Source of the DNA: Sthenelais limicola
Taxonomy: Eukaryota; Annelida; Polychaeta; Phyllodocida; Sigalionidae
Assembly (NCBI GenBank): GCA_942159475.1
Contig: OW804096.1
Location: forward strand, 104,134,194-104,198,193
Length of the DNA stretch: 64,000 bases
Reading direction: 5' to 3'
The position numbers and the translations under genes were made by a program. The notes beneath the pieces were generated by a model. The model saw only the letters and a list, made by a program, of their open reading frames with translations, had not been told where the DNA came from and did no database searches. Shown piece by piece: positions 58,401-64,000 of this stretch (its first letter is position 1; every line of letters begins with the position of its first letter).

Positions 58401-61328
58401 AGTTTGGGGTCTTACAAGCACAAAAATTGAAATTAGAACAAATTTCATCGGAATCTGGGTCAGCTTGACCTTCCTTCTTCCGGTTCTTAAACTTCTTAGA
58501 CAAACTATCTGTGTCAGCCTTGGTATTCAGTGAAAAATGAAGACTTACCCCCACAGGATCTGGGGAAAATCTGTGACAATACCATCTATCAACAATATAT
58601 CGATCATAGGCGATAGGTGCTTTCTCCTGAAACTTCTTGGTAGCATACAGTTGCGCCACATACTTCATGTGCTTCAGATAAGACGAGACATCGCCATCGA
58701 TAGACTCAAGGTAGCACGCAACTGAACATTGACCATACATTAATTCGGGAAAGTCCAACTTGTGATGGTCCAACTTCTTTTTGTCGGGCTGTACATAGTA
58801 TTCAGGTCTTAAAAGTTTACCTGGGTCGTCATCTTTCCCCGACAGTTTGGCGAGGGCTTTAGTCAGAGGCTCGGAGATGGCGTCACTAGCACTGTCAGTT
58901 GACTTGTCAGTAGGAGACTGAAGCATGTTGACAGGAGGAGGAGGAGTCAGTAGAGGAGAATTCCAAGCGCTTGAGACGGGACTCAATGGAGCATAACAGG
59001 TCAGTAGAATCCACTGTATTGGATTGATCCTCAACCCTGGCCTCCAAATCAGCTATACAAGCCAAATGAATAGACTTCTCCAACTTAAGGTGACTCAGTA
59101 GTGATTTTGTTTATTGATGAATTTTTCTAAAATTTTTACCAATGATACTTGACATGAAATAATCATTATTGATTGAAAAAAAAATATAGGTCACCAGGCT
59201 AGTTTTCATGTTATGGCGGTATGGAGATAGAAATAATAAATCATATTTGAGTGATTTACTACATTTGAGTGATTTATTAACATAATTGGTTTAAAATGGT
59301 TCTCACATGAATTCAGACATCAAATTTCACCCAGACATTCAACATATATATACTAATCATCAGATAATTTTTTTTTCCTCAAATCCTGAGTTAGCCCCCT
59401 GGAAGCCCCCCAGTGGCAGTATAGGGCACTAGCAAAATTGACTTTGGCTGATGACAATCAGCGTTTTAAAAAAAACTGTTTGATGAATTTTTTTAAAATT
59501 TAATATGAATGTAGATACAGTATTTGCTAACTCATACACAAAAAATCAGGATGGCTTTCCAGGCTAGATTTTTTTATATTACAACTTATTTATGAGAAAA
59601 AAATGGGAAAAAAATGAAATTCCTGATAAATATTTGATTTGAACAAAAACGGCTCCATGAATCTTAATGAAATTTAATATAGATGCCGGTACTGTAGATA
59701 CTAACTCACACACCAAAAATCAGCAGGCTGAATAGTTTATATCAAGACTAAATTATATACATACTTCATCTGCATAATGCTGATATTCCCTGCCATATAT
59801 ATTGAATACACACACACACAGGCGCGTGAAAAATGGCAAAAGTTGTAACCCACTACTCACGCTAGGCGTTGCGCGCACCCCATTACATAATCACTACTGA
59901 GTCACCTTAACAGACTCTGCAGCACATTTGGTTTTAATGAAGGCATCCTCTAGAGCAGGCAGGTACTTGTCCGAAGTGCGCTCTATACCATTGATGATGG
60001 AGGCCATATTGCGAAGCAAAGTTTTGCAAAGAGAACCAAATGGGGCTTTGTGGAACCCTTCACAGCTTGAACAGTTTTTCTCCATAAATTAGACAACAAG
60101 GAGAATTAAGGATCAATGGAGTTCGGCAAAGAAGCAACCATGATCACTATCACAGGTAAGAAAACATTTTCACAGGTGAATGGCGATCTGCTACCTATGG
60201 CGGTTGGTTTCCGAACTGGTTGCCAACAGAACAGCCCGGCGGGAAGGTTGGTAACTAGGGAGAGAGTCATACCGCAGATATAACCTTATTCATAATTACA
60301 TAATAAATAAATGCCATATCTAGATGACCATCATAGAAGCGTTGGTTTGTATTGGTTTGTTCCTGAAATTTTTTTCACACATCTGAGAATCTGGACCAGA
60401 CTCACACAAAATGTAACAGCTCTCATCCAGTATTCAAAGAGGGTAAGAGAATTAAAAAAGTATTCCCTATGAGGTTAGGCTCACACCAACACCTGTACTC
60501 TTTTGAATGACAAGAGTGAGTAACTATCCAATGGTTTATCTCACTTTCCCAAAAACAATATCCCTAAAAACAGACACATTAAAATAAATAATAAACAATG
60601 AAAACCTTTCATTGGACCGCCCCTCTACTAGTCTACTCAAGACAGTATAAGAAGGGAAGAGAACTATATCTAACAAAGCACCTGATGAGGCCCATAGCCG
60701 AAACCGCTCTAAAAACCAGCCATTTTATTTTCATGAACAGAAAATAATAAATAAATAAATAAATATAAAAACAATAAAACACTAGACATATAACCCCACC
60801 TTCCCTCCCCCTACCCCACCCCACAACAACCCCTTGGCCCCTTCCCTGCTGACTCTATGCAATAAGACTAGAGTCCAGTGCAAGTCCAGTGCAAGTCTAA
60901 ACACCACACATCCCCAGGCACAGGTATACAAAACCCAGGCACTGGAAACCAATGGACTGGATCGAGGTCACATGACCCAGGGATCGGAGATCTGGCGGGA
61001 AATCCAAACCCAAAAACAGAGTATAAAAAGAGCTCTGGTACACCAGATTGTCATTCAGCGGTCGTGCAGGTTAGGTGTAACAAGCTTCGTCTACCTATTA
61101 TTGTTCCTGAAATATGTCAAGCAATATAGGGACTTACATCTTTACTGTCGAATATTAAAATCAGGGCCTGGACGGAATCTGCAAATTCTTCAGTGCCAAT
61201 GGTTCTATTCTCAGTCGTACAAATGTGAATATCAGCAGTGTAATATTTGGTGCTAACATGCCATGGATGAGCTGTGACATTTTCAATAACATTTTCGCCC
61301 GATGAAAGATCTTCAGTCCCAAGAATTT
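49451..61328 (-). CDS. AAGAB: alpha- and gamma-adaptin-binding protein p34 (first exon not seen)
   Basis: Cytosolic chaperone that assembles the AP-1 and AP-2 clathrin adaptors. Exons (minus strand): 61328-61138, 52481-52382, 52068-51976, 51774-51694, 51553-51203, 50651-50547, 49717-49668, 49525-49451, all with consistent phases. The N-terminal pseudo-GTPase part shows [29 protein letters not shown] and [14 protein letters not shown]. Then come [27 protein letters not shown] and [19 protein letters not shown]. The C-terminal dimerisation region has [24 protein letters not shown] and [19 protein letters not shown]. The 351-nt exon is a variable Ser/Thr/Glu-rich linker. The donor after 52382 is GTTTGT, a weak but legal site. 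The start exon must lie above 61.33 kb, perhaps outside the window. Confidence 0.95.
52712..52728. repeat. poly-C run
   Basis: Seventeen consecutive C in AAGAB intron 2, beside the end of the inserted YR element. Confidence 0.85.
52890..52950 (-). repeat. split direct repeat B2 of the intronic element
   Basis: About 61 bp starting CACTACATTACCGAGGAACA, matching B1 at 55062-55122 with four or so differences. Confidence 0.75.
53009..54935. mobile_element. 1.93 kb TIR element inserted in repeat A2
   Basis: Ends TCTTTGAGACGG and CCGTCTCAAAGA are inverted. The undisturbed site survives in A1 near 60199 (GCTACCTATGGCGG), which shows the join directly and leaves at most a 2-bp AT duplication. At 53140 an ATG opens [16 protein letters not shown], resembling the start of a THAP-type zinc finger, so the element may derive from a THAP-bearing DNA transposon. 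No intact transposase. Confidence 0.65.
54936..55122 (-). repeat. A2 (outer part) and B1 of the intronic YR element
   Basis: 54936-55059 matches 60200-60319, with shared CAGCCCGGCGGGAAGGTTGG and AATTACATAATAAATAAA. 55062-55122 matches B2. Their adjacency reproduces the B1-A2 join of split-direct-repeat elements. Confidence 0.75.
55240..56050 (-). pseudogene. tyrosine recombinase remnant, catalytic end missing
   Basis: Across frames one can read a core-binding-like part ([20 protein letters not shown], then [15 protein letters not shown]) and a middle part ([30 protein letters not shown]). The HxxR and Tyr boxes expected next are not found before B1, so the 3' end of the gene has been deleted or has decayed. 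Confidence 0.65.
56056..56846 (-). pseudogene. RNase H of the intronic YR element
   Basis: Open 56846-56187, with a thumb-like start ([20 protein letters not shown]) then RNase [17 protein letters not shown] (Asp), [13 protein letters not shown] (Glu), [13 protein letters not shown] (Asp). The last block, [16 protein letters not shown], is in a second frame (56256-56056). Confidence 0.8.
56918..57730 (-). pseudogene. reverse transcriptase of the intronic YR element
   Basis: Fragments in three frames: an upstream linker (57730-57542), [18 protein letters not shown] and [11 protein letters not shown] (57411-57157), and [19 protein letters not shown] with [11 protein letters not shown] (57214-56918). 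The catalytic YxDD box reads YLND, so one essential Asp is lost, in addition to the frameshifts. Confidence 0.8.
57762..58196 (-). other. ORF between gag and RT of the intronic element
   Basis: A 144-codon open frame ([19 protein letters not shown], ending [11 protein letters not shown]) in the position of the spacer between gag and RT. I recognise no domain. It is probably the 5' part of the pol ORF. Confidence 0.4.
58390..60085 (-). pseudogene. gag-like ORF split by a TTAA MITE
   Basis: Starts at an ATG at 60085 ([19 protein letters not shown]), reaches the MITE at 59907 and resumes at 59084. Counting one TTAA only, the two halves are in the same frame, so the ORF was open when the MITE landed. 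The C-terminal part holds [20 protein letters not shown] and ends in a Cys-rich cluster, [16 protein letters not shown], a possible metal-binding tail. Stop TAA at about 58390. Confidence 0.75.
59089..59906. mobile_element. 818-bp MITE with 18-bp TIRs and TTAA target duplication
   Basis: Ends GGTGACTCAGTAGTGATT and AATCACTACTGAGTCACC are perfect 18-bp inverted repeats, flanked by TTAA at 59085-59088 and 59907-59910. The TTAA duplication is the piggyBac-type signature, although the TIR does not start with the usual CCC. The interior is AT-rich and non-coding, with a degenerate internal repeat (about 59484-59553 and 59657-59730). Confidence 0.88.
60168..60319 (-). repeat. split direct repeat A1 (5' end) of the intronic YR element
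   Basis: About 152 bp matching the two halves of A2. It preserves the empty site of the 1.93 kb insertion. Confidence 0.75.
61138..61328 (-). CDS. AAGAB: AAGAB exon 2
   Basis: An isolated exon 8.6 kb upstream of the next one. Acceptor TATACTTGCAG before 61328 and donor GAT|GTAAGT at 61137. It encodes 63 residues of the pseudo-GTPase domain and joins the exon at 52481 in phase 0. Listed separately because the long TE-filled intron makes it easy to miss. Confidence 0.93.
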
Positions 61329-61624
61329 CTGCAAGTATAAAAAAAGCTATGAAATATAAATGCATGTACATTGATTGTACCTGATCTTTTACTTAGACTT
61401 TGCTATGGGCTGTATCGTTAAGCTTGATAATGAGTCAACGCCTTAACACCTTGTAAGTTTGAGTTCAACTGGCATTTATTGGCTTGCTCCTGGGAGAGCT
61501 TCCAGTGGTCGCCAACTGGGGCAGCACCAGCTGGAGTATCCAGACATCTTCCTCCTTCCTATACAGTTACATCGAGATCAATGACATGTCAATGTTATGG
61601 TTAAAGTATTGTGTTAGAGAGATA
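61329..61624. other. AAGAB intron 1 sequence, unassigned
   Basis: No exon or clear LTR seen. It could include 3' LTR sequence of the Gypsy relic that follows, but no partner copy exists in the window. Confidence 0.35.
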
Positions 61625-63400
61625 GAATTATGAAAATTTAGTTTGAATTGTTCGGTTAATTTGTTCAATTAGTCTAGTGACTGACCTCGGTGTCCTTGTG
61701 GACCGACGAGGTTGTGGTAAACTCTGCGCCACTGTCTCTGAATGTCTAATTGGGTTAGGTGCTGCGACCTGCCCAGTTGTGTCCATATTTAGATCTTTCT
61801 GCTTCTCTGGCCGTTGTTGCGAGCTCATCTTCCTCTTCTTCCACCATTTCTCTAAGGTCTCTTGTTTGCTAATCTTTCGTTTACTACCTTACTCGGGACA
61901 TTCATGAGGTTAATGAGGTTTCTACATTATACGATCTCTCTCCTAGTTTGGTTACTACCTTACTGGCTATATCCCATTTTTACCCCCCCCCAACGAGCAC
62001 TGTGTCCTCAGGCTTGAGAGGATTAATTTTCTTTGCCCCCACATCACTTCTCAGGTGCTTGTCCTCCACCTGGGTCTTTATTTTCACACTTTTTGTTACC
62101 CTGATAGTCGGCAAGGGACCTCTCAATTTCCGATCCTGTAATGCTTCACCTGGTGACAACCCGACTCCATTGGGGCTGATCTGTAGGCGAGCAGCACCAT
62201 GTATGGGTCCTGGCCTGTTTCACTGGCCTTGGATAGTAGGTTTTTGATGATCCCCACAGACCTCTCTGCCTTGCCGTTTGATTGGGGGTATCTTGGACTT
62301 GAGGTCCTATGATTGAACCGCTACTGCGAAGTTCCTGAAAGATTGTGAAAAGAATTGCGGACCATTGTCAGATACCGTATTTCCTTGAAATACCGCCGGG
62401 CCTTGAATAAGCACCGGGGGCAGAGCATGATTTACTAATAAGCGCCGGGCCTTGAATAGGCGCCGGGGTTATAAGCTACCATATGTATCATAACAAAAGA
62501 TGCCATGCGATTTGGACTTGTCACTATAACTAGCTGTAGTGGTAATGATTTATCATTGGTTTGGCTTTGTCTATCTTCAGAAGTGTCATTTCCGTTGTGG
62601 ATACAAAGGCTCTTGAGGTTATTATTAAACAAACAATCTTAATTAGGAGTAAGTATCCAGTTTCATGCTGGTGGTTCGTTCGAGTTTACTGTTATGGTAA
62701 CATGCAGTAACCAGACACTGTCATAACTTTACACTGTCTATATGCCATTTTATGACGATCCTTCTGAAAGATATTAGCAGACTCATAATCATGGAAAATC
62801 ATGGCAAATTAAGACGAGTATGTTTTAGACGAAAGGAATACAAATATTTATTTTATTCTATAATTTCCATGCTCATTCTACCTTCTTTGAATAGGCGCCG
62901 GGCCTTGAATAGGCGCCGGGCCTTGAATAAGTGCCTGGTACAAAGTCCCTTGACTTAATTAGCGCCGGGGGCGCCTATTCAAGGAAATACGGTATAACAA
63001 GTTGTGGTACACCGTATCTAGCAAATACACTTTTTATGTGGGTTATTATTTGTTCCGAGGTGGTACTATTTAATTTAACAATTTTGGGAAATGCGGAATA
63101 ATAATCAACAATGAAGAGGTATTCACTCTGCTTCCAGTGAAAGCGGTCCATCCCCACTTTTTCCCATGGGCCCCATTCCTCCTTATGCTCCTGTATGGGC
63201 TCCTTCTGCTGAGCTGGCTAGTATTTCAGACAGACCTCACACATTTTAACCTGATATTCAATATCAGCGTTCATTTGTGGTTCATACATGGATTGGCGAG
63301 CCCACCTTCTTTGTTTTTCTATCCCAAGATGACCCTCATGTAGTTTGGCTAGCATTTCCTTCTAGAATCTACAACCCTACACAACTCAAGTCAAACTATA
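61625..63400 (-). mobile_element. second Ty3/Gypsy relic (integrase end) split by a MITE
   Basis: Reading from 63400 leftwards: a zinc-binding domain (LHEGHLGIEKQRR with CEVC), the first part of the catalytic core (VGMDRFHWKQSEYLFIVDYY), the MITE, then DNGPQFFSQSF and an out-of-frame remainder. The C-terminal basic tail (RRSTRTPRSVTRLIEQI) lies at 61828-61628. RT and gag are not in the window. Multiple frame breaks; the lineage differs from the first Gypsy relic. Confidence 0.8.
62375..62992. mobile_element. 618-bp TA-flanked MITE with CCGTATTTCC ends
   Basis: Inverted ends CCGTATTTCCTTGAA and TTCAAGGAAATACGG with TA on each side (62373-62374, 62993-62994), the Tc1/mariner-type target duplication. 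Subterminal copies of an 18-bp unit like GGCGCCGGGCCTTGAATA occur near both ends (62384-62470 and 62890-62940). It lies in the integrase catalytic core, and the flanks rejoin in frame if one TA is counted. Confidence 0.85.
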
Positions 63401-63766
63401 TAAATAAAAGTAAGGGCTTATCTTCTAACGGTTTAAAATGTTTAAATTTTTAAAGAAAATAAATCTTGAAGAAGAGAAATATCTATGCCCTCCAGGACTT
63501 ATTATCAAATATGGAATTATTTCAATTATGTGGATTTGCAGATCTATAAAAGTCATGACGAAATAGATAAATTAATTCTGCCTCTATTATTTTCCCTAGT
63601 ATATCAAAAAACAGTTGAAAATGGCACAATAAGCGACAGAATTTTCCTAAATGTTACAAGTTGTGTTAAAACTGACAGGGGAAGAGTTTTTTTAGACTAC
63701 AAGGTGATCGTGTACATAGAAAAAAACACAAAATCATGTAGAATTTTGAATGATCCAAATCAGTGA
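63401..63766 (+). other. unassigned; 93-codon ORF at 63485-63766
   Basis: The plus-strand ORF (YYQIWNYFNYVDLQIYKSHD, then DRIFLNVTSCVKTDRGRVF) has non-repetitive, protein-like composition, but I recognise no family. It abuts the Harbinger fragment, so it might be sequence inserted next to it. Confidence 0.25.
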
Positions 63767-63768
63767 AG

Positions 63769-64000
63769 ATCTCGCAAGACTGTGTTGCGATACAGCCTGT
63801 GTTGCATTAATCCCAGCAACTCATCAAACACTGAAGGCGGCATGCGCAGGTAGTTTGTGTAAAGCGCAACGTCCGTCGCCCTCAACTCTTGGACAAGGTT
63901 GTAGAAGTGACCTTTTTTTTTGCAATGTGCTTCCTTAGCCACACTCTGGAGTTGCTTGTACTTGACGGTCCCCCATCCGCTTCATCAAAATGTATGTGGC
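63769..64000 (-). pseudogene. PIF/Harbinger-type nuclease N-terminus, truncated
   Basis: The minus frame stays open from the window edge to 63769 and contains FYNLVQELRATDVALYTNYL and RMPPSVFDELLGLMQHRL, the N-terminal signature of HARBI1-like transposase-derived nucleases. The frame ends just after TVLRD, where the DDE nuclease domain should start, so this copy is either truncated or continues in another exon to the left that I could not find. Confidence 0.7.

Larger units (their letters stand above)
52890..60319 (-). mobile_element. Ngaro/PAT-like YR retrotransposon inside AAGAB intron 2, with nested insertions
   Basis: Reading from the right: A1 (60168-60319), gag-like ORF from 60085, RT, RNase H, partial YR, B1 (55062-55122), A2 (52978-53008 plus 54936-55059), B2 (52890-52950). 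The split-direct-repeat layout survives, though the copies have diverged by several percent. The element shares gene orientation with AAGAB. It is interrupted by a 1.93 kb TIR element inside A2 (53009-54935) and by an 818-bp TTAA MITE inside gag (59089-59906). Frameshifts and a lost catalytic residue show it is dead. Confidence 0.85.

Noticed and set aside
63137..63343. 68-codon plus-strand ORF with hydrophobic run
   Set aside because: Antisense of the integrase zinc-binding region of the second Gypsy relic.

Overview
This is eukaryotic, animal nuclear DNA. It has four spliced host genes with ordinary GT-AG introns, long AT-rich introns and intergenic stretches, and dense families of mobile elements: tyrosine-recombinase (YR) retrotransposons of DIRS and Ngaro/PAT type, Ty3/Gypsy relics, LINE fragments, and hAT-, mariner-, TTAA- and Harbinger-like DNA elements. 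Exon sequences resemble the vertebrate orthologues closely enough to name them. The repeat types and the frequent TAGGCCTAC words fit a marine invertebrate deuterostome, perhaps an echinoderm. That placement is inference, and I cannot name the species.

Layout. 1-7.0 kb: no host gene seen; tandem, direct and inverted repeats. 7.0-7.5 kb: LINE reverse transcriptase 3' end. 7.6-13.4 kb: a decayed minus-strand DIRS-like YR retrotransposon (gag, RT/RNase H, YR, inverted-repeat ends). 13.6-14.85 kb: second LINE relic with poly-A tail. 15.1-16.4 kb: unidentified minus-strand ORF with zinc-finger-like Cys/His clusters and a probable coiled coil. 17.6-21.9 kb: Ty3/Gypsy pol relic, split by a 0.9 kb repeat. 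23.5-27.9 kb: a very young Ngaro/PAT-like element with identical split direct repeats A1-coding-B1-A2-B2 and a canonical -1 frameshift heptamer joining ORF1 to RT.

Host gene block, 28-61 kb: MCEE (+, methylmalonyl-CoA epimerase), GKAP1 (-, G-kinase anchoring protein 1), TIPIN (+, replication fork protection) and AAGAB (-, adaptin-binding p34, AP-complex assembly chaperone). MCEE and GKAP1 converge, GKAP1 and TIPIN diverge, and TIPIN and AAGAB converge with abutting polyadenylation signals. All coding exons of GKAP1 and TIPIN were placed by splice site and reading phase. MCEE lacks its 5' exon(s), and AAGAB lacks its first exon.

AAGAB intron 2 (8.6 kb) holds a third YR retrotransposon, whose split direct repeats are still recognisable. 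A 1.9 kb TIR element is inserted in one terminal repeat, and an 818 bp TTAA-flanked MITE sits in its gag. At 61.6-63.4 kb a Gypsy integrase relic is interrupted by a 618 bp TA-flanked MITE. The right edge carries the N-terminal part of a PIF/Harbinger-type nuclease. Most novelty here lies in the architecture of the YR elements and in the dated nesting of insertions, not in the host genes.
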